Shown: one piece after another, positions 16,311 to 23,874 of the stretch | How the letters are laid out: each line of letters starts with the position of its first letter | Numbering within the stretch: the first letter of the stretch is position 1 | Assembly (NCBI GenBank): GCA_902812465.1 | Contig: CADDZE010000036.1 | Coordinates: 1-39,944 of the forward strand | From: Acidobacteriota bacterium | GTDB lineage: Bacteria > Acidobacteriota > Terriglobia > UBA7540 | DNA length: 39,944 nt | Direction: 5' to 3' | Translations under genes and position numbers: made by a program | Notes under the pieces: model-generated | What the model was told of the DNA's origin: nothing | The model's input: only the letters and a program-made list of their open reading frames with translations | The model's database searches: none

Positions 16311-17080
16311 TTGGCCTGCTCCAAGGCTTTGGCGCGCTCCTGGCCGAGGAAGCCGCGCAGCTTCGTCTCCACCATACGCGGATTCATGCCCTCGAGGATT
16401 GAGATGACGCCCTCGAGGATCATCTCGCGCGTCAATTGTTCCTCGCGGATGCGAATCTTGAGTTTGCCGCCGGAGGGCAAAAAGAAGATGTTAGCGGAGG
16501 CGACGCCATAGATGGTGGCCACGAAGGCCACCGCGATGCCGCGCCCGACCTCTTCGATATTGTCCAAGTGCTGCATCACTTGGATCAGGCCGAGGACAGC
16601 GCCGATAATGCCGATGGTGGGCGCGAAGCCTCCCGCCGACTCGAACACCTGGGGGAGCTTCTCTTCGTGCTCAGCTTGATTCTCCATTTCAAGCTCCATG
16701 ATCTTGCGGAGTTCCTGGGGCTCCGTGCCGTCGACAGCCAACATGAGAGATTTCTTAAGAAACGGGTTCTGAATTTGTTCCAAGTCGCGGTCCAGCGCCA
16801 CAATGCCTTCCTTGCGGGCTTTGTTGGCATAGCCGACGATCTCGGTAATAAGCGCTTCCATGTTGGTCGAGCGCTCGAAGAAGACGTGCGCCAAGCGGGC
16901 GAAGCTTGCCATCACCACAGGGAGCGGGAACTGGATCATCACCGCGCCGATTGTGCCCCCCAAGACGATCATGGCGGCGGTGGGTTGTAAAATCTGGCTA
17001 ATCTTGCCGCCCTCGATGGTCATCCCGCCCAGAATACCGGCGGCGGCAAGAAGAAGTCCGCCAAGGGTCGCCTTATCCAC
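16307..17080 (-). CDS. motA: Flagellar motor stator protein MotA
   Basis: The 257-residue stator subunit has four membrane segments: near residues 5-22 (LGGLLLAAAGILGGM), 33-52 (PTAAMIVLGGTIGAVMIQF), about 150-172 (GGFAPTIGIIGAVLGLIQVM) and about 180-200 (GRGIAVAFVATIYGVASANI). The proline of FAPTIGIIGAVLGL is the conserved one in segment 3. The large cytoplasmic loop (YANKARKEGIVALDRDLEQI and beyond) carries the charged residues that contact FliG. It lies between flbD (12 bases upstream) and motB (4-base overlap). MotP/PomA types of similar size differ little; the gene-symbol choice follows the proton-type convention. Confidence 0.95.
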   Translation of the reverse strand: MDKATLGGLLLAAAGILGGMTIEGGKISQILQPTAAMIVLGGTIGAVMIQFPLPVVMASFARLAHVFFERSTNMEALITEIVGYANKARKEGIVALDRDLEQIQNPFLKKSLMLAVDGTEPQELRKIMELEMENQAEHEEKLPQVFESAGGFAPTIGIIGAVLGLIQVMQHLDNIEEVGRGIAVAFVATIYGVASANIFFLPSGGKLKIRIREEQLTREMILEGVISILEGMNPRMVETKLRGFLGQERAKALEQAK

Positions 17081-17092
17081 TGGGTCGGCACC

Positions 17093-17350
17093 TCACTTGC
17101 TCGTTTCGGGTTCGCCGTCGCGTTGAGCGCCTGACCAAGCCGCGATGGGAGGAAGGGAGCCTAAGGAGGTTGGCAGTAGCCGCTGCCGGAACTTAACGAT
17201 CTGCTCCAGAATCTCTTCCGTGCTTTCCAGCACTACCACCTTCTCTCCGTTTATCAAGGTAATGACCGTGTCCGGCGCGTTCTCGATGAACTCAATGAGG
17301 TCTGAGTTCACCACCAGCGGTTGACGGTTAAGCCGTGTCAAGCGAATCAT
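17093..17350 (-). CDS. flbD: FlbD family flagellar protein
   Basis: An 85-residue soluble protein of the small FlbD family (distinct from the Caulobacter regulator of the same name). The diagnostic core is MIRLTRLNRQPLVVNSDLIE, FIENAPDTVITLINGEKVVV and ESTEEILEQIVKFRQRLLP; the last 25 residues are a variable tail. Its biochemical role is not settled; it is almost always found next to motA and motB or with basal-body genes. The frame is open to 17407, but family proteins begin at the ATG at 17350, which has CAGGGTGA just upstream. motA begins 12 bases after its stop. Confidence 0.93.
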   Translation of the reverse strand: MIRLTRLNRQPLVVNSDLIEFIENAPDTVITLINGEKVVVLESTEEILEQIVKFRQRLLPTSLGSLPPIAAWSGAQRDGEPETSK

Positions 17351-17741
17351 GTTCACCCTGTCTTCCCTTCGGCCAGCGGTTGTGCACACGAATAGTTCCC
17401 GCGCCACAAGCCCCGTTTCTCTCTATCGGCGGATCGGCGCAAAACTTCGCAGCACGGACCTGAGGTCGTGTGCATCTCGCCTCATTCCCGGCATTCGCAA
17501 TGCCAACTCGGCTTCGCGCCGATATCATTAATTTCGGGGCACAGCAGCCCTCTGGCTCCCATTCGTGCCAGCCCGCCGCGCCTCTTTGAGCCCGCTGAAG
17601 GGGTGGTCCCCGGCGTGCAATCAAAGCGGGTGTGGAGAGCCAAAGACCTGAGTATCCGTATTGCCTCCGGCAAGTCCTACCCACAATCCGGGCGGGAATT
17701 GCCGTCAGCGTGCCGGATTCGCCAACTCGAGGGGAGAAGGC
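17351..17741. other. Divergent intergenic region between flbD and the first glycosyltransferase
   Basis: No protein-like frame is seen in these 391 bases. They hold the divergent control signals for flbD-motAB (minus) and the glycosyltransferase genes (plus): a candidate sigma-28 -10 element at 17423-17430 and a perfect 6-bp palindrome GGCATT-CGC-AATGCC at 17491-17505. A GCCGATAT on the plus strand at 17518-17525 lacks a matching TAAA. Confidence 0.5.
17423..17449 (-). promoter_or_regulatory. Candidate sigma-28 promoter for flbD-motA-motB
   Basis: On the minus strand GCCGATAG (17430-17423) is identical to the -10 element in front of the flagellin gene. Fifteen bases upstream lies CGAA (17449-17446) rather than TAAA, so the -35 is poor. 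Transcription would start near 17416, about 66 bases before flbD. Motor genes are sigma-28 dependent in several bacteria, which supports but does not prove this. Confidence 0.4.
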
Positions 17742-19019
17742 TTGACTTCATCCAGCATTCAGACATTAACAGCGGAAAGCAGTTTAAACAGCCTAGTGAG
17801 CCAGGTGGCGGGTGGGGCGTTAGCGGATAAAGGCACGTGCGGTACGCCGCCGGAAGGACAGCCGGTGTCGCCGAGCCCTGAGGCAACGGCCGCGCCTCCT
17901 GGGATTGCCTTTCAGACCTTCATCTATAACGCCAGTGGCTATGCCGAGGAGGCTTACGCCATCGTACTGGGGTTGGCCCGCCGCGGCCTTCCCGTCCGGC
18001 TGCTTCCCCAACTGGCAGGGTCCGACAAGTGTCACCTGCTCGCTTCCCAAGCTCGGGCGACGCTTGAGGTCCTAAAGAACCGAAAGATCGACCTGGCCCG
18101 CGGCGTTTACTTCCAACATGTCCCGGCCTACGCCTTTAACGTTCACCTCTCAGGGCGCTACCGCGTCGGCAGGACGATGTTTGAAAGTGATCGCCTGCCT
18201 GATGGCTGGGCAGAGCGCTGCCAGGCGATGGACGAGGTTTGGGTACCCAGCAGCTTCAACCAGCACACGTTCGCTGCCAGCGGTGTGGATGCTCACCGAT
18301 TGCGCGTGGTGCCGGCTGGCGTGGATACTAAGCTCTTCCGACCCGGCGCACCCCCTCTTTCATTGCCACAAGCTCGCGGCTTCAATTTCTTGTCGATCTT
18401 CGAGTGGACGCCGCGCAAGGCGCCTGAAGTTTTGCTCGAAGCGTACTTGCGAGAGTTCAAGCCGGATGAGGACGTTTGTCTAGTGCTCAAGACCTATCAG
18501 CACCACGACCCGCTAGAGGACGTCGAGGCCAAGATCCTCTACTACATCGAGCACGAGGTTGGGCTCCAGCTGGAGGATGCCCCCTCCATCGTTCTTTTGA
18601 GCGGCTCGATAGAGCAGGAGCGCATGCCGCACCTTTACTGCGCTTGCCAGGGCTTCGTCTTGCCCAGCCGCGGGGAAGGCTACGGCCGCCCGTATCTGGA
18701 AGCCATGGCGTGTGGTTTGCCGGTCATTGCCACCCGCTGGAGCGGCCAACTGGACTTCCTTAGCGACGCCAACAGCTATCTGGTGGAGATCGAGGGTCTT
18801 ACAGCAGCTCCCCCGGACGTCAGCACCGATCTTTACTTCGGTCACTACTGGGCTCAGCCGAGCGTCGAGAGCCTGCGCCAACAGATGCGTCGCGTGTTTA
18901 CCCACCCCGAGGAAGCTCGCCAAAAGGCGGCCATTGGCCGCGAGCTGATGGTGCGCGAATGGGACTGGGAGGTGGTCCTCGAGCGCTGGGTGGAGGAGTT
19001 TCGGCGTCTACTGGAGTAG
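17742..19019 (+). CDS. GT4-type (GT-B fold) glycosyltransferase
   Basis: About 425 residues; a retaining GT-B glycosyltransferase that would use a nucleotide sugar in the cytoplasm. Family signatures are MDEVWVPSSFNQHTFAASGV, VVPAGVDTKLFRPG, the acceptor-side FLSIFEWTPRKAPEVLLEAY, and the donor-binding end PSRGEGYGRPYLEAMACGLP (E-x7-E type motif). No membrane segment or signal peptide is seen. The longest frame opens with TTG at 17661 without a ribosome site. TTG at 17742 has GGGGAGAAGG just before it and is preferred; the conserved part begins only around residue 55 from there. Its neighbours are two further glycosyltransferases and flagellin, which suggests filament glycosylation (inference). 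Confidence 0.88.
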   Translation: MTSSSIQTLTAESSLNSLVSQVAGGALADKGTCGTPPEGQPVSPSPEATAAPPGIAFQTFIYNASGYAEEAYAIVLGLARRGLPVRLLPQLAGSDKCHLLASQARATLEVLKNRKIDLARGVYFQHVPAYAFNVHLSGRYRVGRTMFESDRLPDGWAERCQAMDEVWVPSSFNQHTFAASGVDAHRLRVVPAGVDTKLFRPGAPPLSLPQARGFNFLSIFEWTPRKAPEVLLEAYLREFKPDEDVCLVLKTYQHHDPLEDVEAKILYYIEHEVGLQLEDAPSIVLLSGSIEQERMPHLYCACQGFVLPSRGEGYGRPYLEAMACGLPVIATRWSGQLDFLSDANSYLVEIEGLTAAPPDVSTDLYFGHYWAQPSVESLRQQMRRVFTHPEEARQKAAIGRELMVREWDWEVVLERWVEEFRRLLE

Positions 19020-19100
19020 CGAGTAACACAGCCCGGGCACGAGGCGAAGCTGGAGCGGATAACGCAAAACAAGTCCCGCGCTACGCATGGAGGAGGACGC

Positions 19101-21365
19101 TTGCCGGTCTACGCCGTGGATGGACAGTCCCTGGCGGTGAACGCCGCCTACCAACGCAGTCCGGTTGTGGCGCTCGCCACGGACTGCCATGCCGGTACGG
19201 TTCCGAGGGCCGTTGAAGCGGTGGCGCAGTTCAGCGTATCTGATCCCGTGAGGGTCATGAACCACCACCTGGTGCCCGCGGGGGCGGACGGAGTCGTGAT
19301 CTGGCTGAAAGGCGATAAGTTGCTGCAGGGAAGTCCGGCCGCAATCCGGCGCACCCTTCTCGCTCCCTCGAGCCGTACGTTCGTTCCGGTGCACCTGCCT
19401 TGCCTGCCTGAACTGGATTTGATCGGGCTACAGCCACGTATATTTACTTCGCGGCCAGCGTCGGACCGCGTTAGCCAGAGCTACCGGGTGGCGGCTGACC
19501 CTTGCTCTTCGTCGGAGATGGAAGACACCCTGCGCGACCTTCCCGAAGACTGGGGTCAACTCTATGCAGCACTCTTGGCGAGCTCACGCGACCCGCAGGG
19601 GGCCGCAAGCAGGTTGGCGCGCGCGGCTGATACCACCTCCCTCGCAGCACCCTTTCGCGCCTTGGCTTGGCGCAACCTGGCAGTGCTCTTGCTGCGCTAC
19701 GCGGACTTCTCGACGGCTGAGCGCCTACTCGCCGCCGGCCTGGGCGTCTTTCCCGACTATAGCGAGCTGCTTTACCTGAAGGGGCTCGTGGCGCTGCGCC
19801 AAGGGAGCATCCAGGAGGCCTGGACCTCCCTTTGCAACGCGGCCGAGAGCACCGCTTGCGTCTCCGTGAGCGGCGGCTGGCAGGCTTTCGGCCATTTGCA
19901 GTGGCTCTTGGCCTCCATGGCGGAGCAGGCGGGCAATTTAGAAGCAGCGCTCCCCTACTATCTGCGCGCCGTACGACTAACTCCCGCCCACCAGCCGTCT
20001 CTGCTCTCGATTCTGAAGAGGCGCTGGCCTGCCCCTGCTGTCGCGGTGGTGCAACCGATCCTTTGCGGCGTCGCTCGCCGAGAGCCGCAGTATCTGGAAG
20101 CAGTGTTTTATTTTTTGCTCCTGCACCGCCAGACGGACGCCGCGCGCCGGCTGCTCCATCAGGCGCAGCTTCCCGAAGACCGGCACCAGTTTCTGCAGAG
20201 CAAGCTGGATCAGGTGGCGGTTGCCCAGCAGCCCGGCCCCCGTCTGCAAGGCGCGAAGGCGGGGGTCTGCCTCACCGGTCCCTTCCTCGCGCACTCCAGT
20301 GTGGCCCGAATTAATCGCGAACTCGCCGCCATCCTGGTCCAGGATCCTGAGCTGGATTTGGAATTGCGTCCTCACGGCTGGGTCTCGCTCCCCGGCGCGG
20401 CGCCCACCCAGGACCAGGTGGTGAAGGTGGGGTTGAAGAACCTCGTTCCAGGCCTGGATCTGACGCTTCGTCTGCATTGGCCGCCGGACTTCTCGCCTCC
20501 TGCCCGCGGCAAGCTCGCAGTGCTGCTGCCGTGGGAATTCGGAGGCTTGCCGCGCCGCTGGGTGGCGGAGATCGAGCGCCACGTGGACGAGCTTTGGGTG
20601 CCGTCTAATTTCGTGCGAAGCGTGGCGCTGGGCGCGGGAATCAGCGAACGTCAGATTCACGTGATTCCCTATGGCCTCGACCCCGAGGTGTTCAGGCCCC
20701 TCGGCCCTGCGTGGCGTCCGGCAGGGTGCCGAACCTTTATCTTCCTTTTTGTCGGGGGAGCCATTCAGCGCAAGGGGATTGACCTGCTCGTTCAGGCCTA
20801 CCGCGAAGCCTTCGCGGCGACCGATGACGTGAGCTTGGTTGTTAAGGATATTGGTTCGAGCACGTTTTATCGTCACGCTTCCTGGGTTGGAAGACTGCAG
20901 GAGCTGGCGCGAAGCCCAGGCTATCCTCACCTGGTGGTGATCGCGGAAGAAATGGACGACCAGAGGCTCGCCGCCCTCTACCGCGGTTGTGATGTGCTGG
21001 TGCTGCCTTACCGGGGCGAGGGCTTCGGTATGCCCCTGATTGAGGCTATGGCCTGCGGCAAGCCAGTCCTCACGACGGGGCTCGGCCCAGCTCGCGATTT
21101 CTGCCACCCCGATCATGCCTGGTTTGTTCCGGCCCGTGTCGTGCCCGTGGCAGACGAGCCTCCGCCCTTCGGGGAAATGGCTGGCGACTACACATGGTTT
21201 GAGCCCGACGTCGGTGAACTGGCGCGCCTGCTGCGTTACGCCTACGCGCACCCGGGCGAGGCGGCCGCGCGGGGCAGGGAAGCGGCCAGCCGAATTCGCG
21301 CGTCACATGCCTGGCCGGTTCTTGCGCCACTTTACCTTGAGCGTGTGCACGCGCTGATCGCTTAA
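19101..21365 (+). CDS. Three-part protein: unknown N-terminal domain, TPR repeats, GT4-type glycosyltransferase
   Basis: A 754-residue cytoplasmic protein. Residues 1 to about 130 form a domain I do not recognise (MPVYAVDGQSLAVN to RIFTSRPASD). Residues about 150-370 are helical TPR-like repeats (RNLAVLLLRYADFSTAERLL, YLKGLVALRQGSIQEAWTSL, EQAGNLEAALPYYLRAVRLT). From about 385 a GT-B glycosyltransferase follows, with HVDELWVPSNFVRSVALGAG, VIPYGLDPEVFRPLG, FLFVGGAIQRKGIDLLVQAY and PYRGEGFGMPLIEAMACGKP. The start is TTG at 19101 with a strong GGAGGAGG site. The TPR part probably holds a protein acceptor. It resembles the preceding protein in its glycosyltransferase half. Probably in one operon with its neighbours (gap 81 bases). 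Confidence 0.87.
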   Translation: MPVYAVDGQSLAVNAAYQRSPVVALATDCHAGTVPRAVEAVAQFSVSDPVRVMNHHLVPAGADGVVIWLKGDKLLQGSPAAIRRTLLAPSSRTFVPVHLPCLPELDLIGLQPRIFTSRPASDRVSQSYRVAADPCSSSEMEDTLRDLPEDWGQLYAALLASSRDPQGAASRLARAADTTSLAAPFRALAWRNLAVLLLRYADFSTAERLLAAGLGVFPDYSELLYLKGLVALRQGSIQEAWTSLCNAAESTACVSVSGGWQAFGHLQWLLASMAEQAGNLEAALPYYLRAVRLTPAHQPSLLSILKRRWPAPAVAVVQPILCGVARREPQYLEAVFYFLLLHRQTDAARRLLHQAQLPEDRHQFLQSKLDQVAVAQQPGPRLQGAKAGVCLTGPFLAHSSVARINRELAAILVQDPELDLELRPHGWVSLPGAAPTQDQVVKVGLKNLVPGLDLTLRLHWPPDFSPPARGKLAVLLPWEFGGLPRRWVAEIERHVDELWVPSNFVRSVALGAGISERQIHVIPYGLDPEVFRPLGPAWRPAGCRTFIFLFVGGAIQRKGIDLLVQAYREAFAATDDVSLVVKDIGSSTFYRHASWVGRLQELARSPGYPHLVVIAEEMDDQRLAALYRGCDVLVLPYRGEGFGMPLIEAMACGKPVLTTGLGPARDFCHPDHAWFVPARVVPVADEPPPFGEMAGDYTWFEPDVGELARLLRYAYAHPGEAAARGREAASRIRASHAWPVLAPLYLERVHALIA

Positions 21366-21466
21366 GGGCGGCCCGTGGGTGGCGCGAGCCGCGCCGCCGA
21401 GCCGGGAGAAAAGCGGCAGCAGCTGATCCAGTTCAGGGCAGGCCCGAGCTGGCGCTGCGGGAGTTT

Positions 21467-22837
21467 GTGCCCTCCATGTCCACCCTCGCCCTGTCGATGA
21501 TTGTGCGCGACGCCGAAGCCACGCTCGCTTCCTGTTTGGAGAGCGTCCGCGCCGCTGTGGACGAAATCGTCATCGGCGACACTGGTTCGAGTGACTCGAC
21601 CCCCGCCATCGCCGCCCGTTATGGTGCCAGGTTCTATTCGATTCCCTGGGAAAACGATTTTGCCCGAGCCCGCAACCTCGTGCTGGAGCAGGTGCGTGCT
21701 GACTGGGTGTTGGCTCTGGATGCCGACGAAGTGCTGGATGAGGAAGGCGTGTGCCATCTCCGTTCGCACCTCGATAACCCAGGCATCGCCGGTTACATCG
21801 TGCCCATCTGGAACTACGTATGGCGGACCGCTGACTACCTGTGGGACAAGCCGGCTCAACCCAATCCCGGGCGGCTTGAGGCGGCGCGCCGCTACCCGGC
21901 TTACGTCGAGCATGAGAATGTGCGGTTGTTCCGGCGTCATCCGCAAATTCGTTTTGTGGGCCGCATTCATGAGACGGTGGGAACCTGTATCCAGCGCGCC
22001 GGTTTGACGCTCGGCCGCGCCGCTTTCATCATCCACCACTTCGGGCTGGCGGCGACTCCGGAACAGCAGCTGGAGAAGCATCTTCGCTACCTCGAGCTGA
22101 GCCGCCTGAAGGCGCGCGAAATGCCCGGCAACGCCCAGGCGCAATTCGAGCTCGGCGTCGAGCTTTTCAAGCAGCCGCTGCGTACCCAAGAAGCGCTTGC
22201 GTGCTTCGAGCGCGCCCGTGAGCTCGATGCCCGACTCTCACCCGCTTGGGTTTTCTCGGCGCTGGCTCTGATGCGGCTTCAGCGTGACGCGGAGGCTTTG
22301 GCTTGTCTGAAGCGCGCCAGGGGCTCAAGCGGCTCGTCGGCACTTATCGCCCAGACGGAGGGAGACGCGCACTATAACCTCGGCGACTTTGACACGGCTT
22401 GCCGCGCCTACGGCCGCGCCCTGGCCTGTCCGGAGAGCACGGCCGAGGTGGAGAGCAAACTGGGCCTGGCCGAGGTGCGCGCCGGCCGAACCGAATCGGG
22501 GCTTGGGCACTTGCGAAGAGCTCTCGAGCGCGAGCCGGCCGCCAGCGCTCACTACGACCGGTTGATCAGTGCCCTGGTCTGGCTCAACCGCTTGGCGGAG
22601 GCAGCGGAGGTGGCCGAACACAAGCTGAAGGCCATCGACCCTCCGCCTGAGGCCTTCCTCCGAGCTGCAAGCCTCCGTGCGCGATGCGGCGACTGGACGC
22701 GAGCCATCGAACTGCTTGGCACAGGCCTGCGCCGCTTTCCCCAGGCCCCACGGCTCCAGCAGGCCCTTAGCGAATTGCAGGCGGCAGAGGGATGCAAAAA
22801 GGCGGAGCTCTCGGAAACGAGTACCAAAGTACTATGA
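21467..22837 (+). CDS. GT2-family glycosyltransferase with C-terminal TPR repeats
   Basis: A 456-residue protein. The N-terminal GT-A domain (residues 5 to about 210) reads LALSMIVRDAEATLASCLES, VDEIVIGDTGSSDST, and has the metal-binding D85-A-D87 in WVLALDADEVLDEEG; this subgroup acts on proteins or lipids from the cytoplasm. From about residue 215 the chain is TPR repeats (NAQAQFELGVELFKQPLRTQ, EALACFERARELDARLSPAW, DAHYNLGDFDTACRAYGRAL, GLAEVRAGRTESGLGHLRRA). GTG at 21467 and ATG at 21476 are both possible starts; the GGGAG upstream is too near one and too far from the other. The gene stops 149 bases before flagellin. A role in flagellin glycosylation is inferred from position only. Confidence 0.88.
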   Translation: MPSMSTLALSMIVRDAEATLASCLESVRAAVDEIVIGDTGSSDSTPAIAARYGARFYSIPWENDFARARNLVLEQVRADWVLALDADEVLDEEGVCHLRSHLDNPGIAGYIVPIWNYVWRTADYLWDKPAQPNPGRLEAARRYPAYVEHENVRLFRRHPQIRFVGRIHETVGTCIQRAGLTLGRAAFIIHHFGLAATPEQQLEKHLRYLELSRLKAREMPGNAQAQFELGVELFKQPLRTQEALACFERARELDARLSPAWVFSALALMRLQRDAEALACLKRARGSSGSSALIAQTEGDAHYNLGDFDTACRAYGRALACPESTAEVESKLGLAEVRAGRTESGLGHLRRALEREPAASAHYDRLISALVWLNRLAEAAEVAEHKLKAIDPPPEAFLRAASLRARCGDWTRAIELLGTGLRRFPQAPRLQQALSELQAAEGCKKAELSETSTKVL

Positions 22838-22854
22838 CGAAAGCCCCGGATGAT

Positions 22855-22881
22855 TAAAGCGATCGCTATCCTTGCCGATAG
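22855..22881 (+). promoter_or_regulatory. Sigma-28 (FliA) promoter of the flagellin gene
   Basis: TAAA (22855-22858), exactly 15 bases, then GCCGATAG (22874-22881). The classic sigma-28 consensus is TAAA-N15-GCCGATAA, so eleven of twelve defined positions match, with the correct spacing. Transcription should start near 22888, giving a leader of about 100 bases. The promoter begins 17 bases after the preceding stop codon, so flagellin is transcribed separately from the glycosyltransferases. A sigma-28 gene is therefore expected elsewhere in the genome. Confidence 0.88.
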
Positions 22882-22917
22882 ACCTAGTTGGCTTGAACCC
22901 GTGGTGCCGGTACAGCA

Positions 22918-22945
22918 CGGGAGCACCCAATCTTAAGTGCTCCCG
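22918..22945 (+). promoter_or_regulatory. Hairpin in the flagellin mRNA leader
   Basis: CGGGAGCAC (22918-22926) and GTGCTCCCG (22937-22945) form a perfect 9-bp stem with a 10-base loop, 41 bases before the flagellin start. The upstream GGTGC near 22903-22907 can instead pair with GCACC (22923-22927), so two alternative folds exist. No T-run follows. It may stabilise the mRNA or control translation, as leader elements of flagellin genes do in other bacteria. Confidence 0.5.
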
Positions 22946-22986
22946 CCAAAGAACAGGCCCCGGATCACTCAAGGAGAAGCGAATTA

Positions 22987-23802
22987 ATGGGACTCAGCCT
23001 ACTGAACAACATCGCCTCGTTGCAAGGTCAAAACCAGATCAGCCTCGTGTCCAGGTCGTTGCAGACCACCTTGTTCCGCCTGTCGTCTGGTTCACGGCTC
23101 AATTCGGGGGCGGATGATCCGGCCGGACTGTCCATTGCCGACCTGGAACAAGCCAGCATCAACGCCCTGCAGCAATCGGCCAGCAACGCGAATACTGGCA
23201 TCGGCCTCGCGCAGACGGCCGACGGCTCCTTTGCCCAGGTGACAACGCTGCTAGACCGGGCGGTGACGATCGCTACCGAAGCGGCGAACGGCGGCCTCAG
23301 CGCCAACCAGTTTACCGCGCTGGACAACGAGTTTACCGCCATCAAGAACGAAATCGACCGCATCGGCACGTCGACCACTTTCAACAACACGTCGGTGTTC
23401 TCTGCCGCTACCACCAGCATCTTTCTCAGTGACGCAGGTGCTAGCAGCTTCATTGGCATCACCATTGGCACCCTTAGTTCCTCCGGCCTGGGGCTGAACG
23501 GTACAGACCTGCTCACCACGGCCGACGCCCAATCCGCGCTCTCGGCGATCGATGCTGCCGTCGGTACCGTGGCGCTCGATCGAGGCAAACTGGGCGCCGC
23601 GCTGAACCGCCTGCAGAGCGCGCAGAACGTCATCCAGACGCAGGTGCAGAACATTAGCGCTGCAGAGGACTTGATTCGCGCTGCTAATATCCCCCAGGAA
23701 GTCTCCAACCTGGCCAAGTACTCGGTGCTGGAGCAAACCGGCATCGCCGCCTTGACCCAGGCGAACCAGGTGACACAGTCGATCCTGGGTCTGTTCCGGT
23801 AG
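22987..23802 (+). CDS. fliC: Flagellin (short, D0-D1 type)
   Basis: A 271-residue filament protein containing only the two conserved ends. The N-terminal D0/D1 part reads MGLSLLNNIASLQGQNQISL, LQTTLFRLSSGSRLNSGADD and PAGLSIADLEQASINALQQS. The C-terminal part reads GKLGAALNRLQSAQNVIQTQ, NISAAEDLIRAANIPQEVSN and IAALTQANQVTQSILGLFR. The middle is only about 80 Ser/Thr/Gly-rich residues, so D2/D3 outer domains are absent. The Ser/Thr-rich stretch (TSTTFNNTSVFSAATTSIFL) offers possible O-glycosylation sites. AAGGAGAA lies upstream of the ATG. It has its own sigma-28 promoter and is followed by flaG. Confidence 0.96.
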   Translation: MGLSLLNNIASLQGQNQISLVSRSLQTTLFRLSSGSRLNSGADDPAGLSIADLEQASINALQQSASNANTGIGLAQTADGSFAQVTTLLDRAVTIATEAANGGLSANQFTALDNEFTAIKNEIDRIGTSTTFNNTSVFSAATTSIFLSDAGASSFIGITIGTLSSSGLGLNGTDLLTTADAQSALSAIDAAVGTVALDRGKLGAALNRLQSAQNVIQTQVQNISAAEDLIRAANIPQEVSNLAKYSVLEQTGIAALTQANQVTQSILGLFR

Positions 23803-23823
23803 TTTGGGGGGAGCCACGGCCGG

Positions 23824-23849
23824 GGAGGCGAAATCGGCGTCGCGCCTCC
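23824..23849 (+). terminator. GC-rich hairpin after the flagellin gene (possible partial terminator)
   Basis: GGAGGCG (23824-23830) and CGCCTCC (23843-23849) form a 7-bp stem with a 12-base loop, 21 bases past the flagellin stop. There is no T-run, so it may instead protect the flagellin mRNA 3' end or reduce read-through into flaG. Confidence 0.35.
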
Positions 23850-23874
23850 TCTGCCGCCGGGTAACTAACACTCG

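Noticed and set aside
17518-17525. Plus-strand GCCGATAT as a sigma-28 -10 element for the glycosyltransferases
   Set aside because: No TAAA-like -35 fifteen bases upstream (AATG instead).
17661-17741. Upstream TTG start for the first glycosyltransferase
   Set aside because: No ribosome site and no homology; the TTG at 17742 has GGGGAGAAGG before it.
19977-21251. Minus-strand frame of 424 codons inside the large glycosyltransferase gene
   Set aside because: No family resemblance; the plus strand encodes an intact TPR-glycosyltransferase with conserved motifs.
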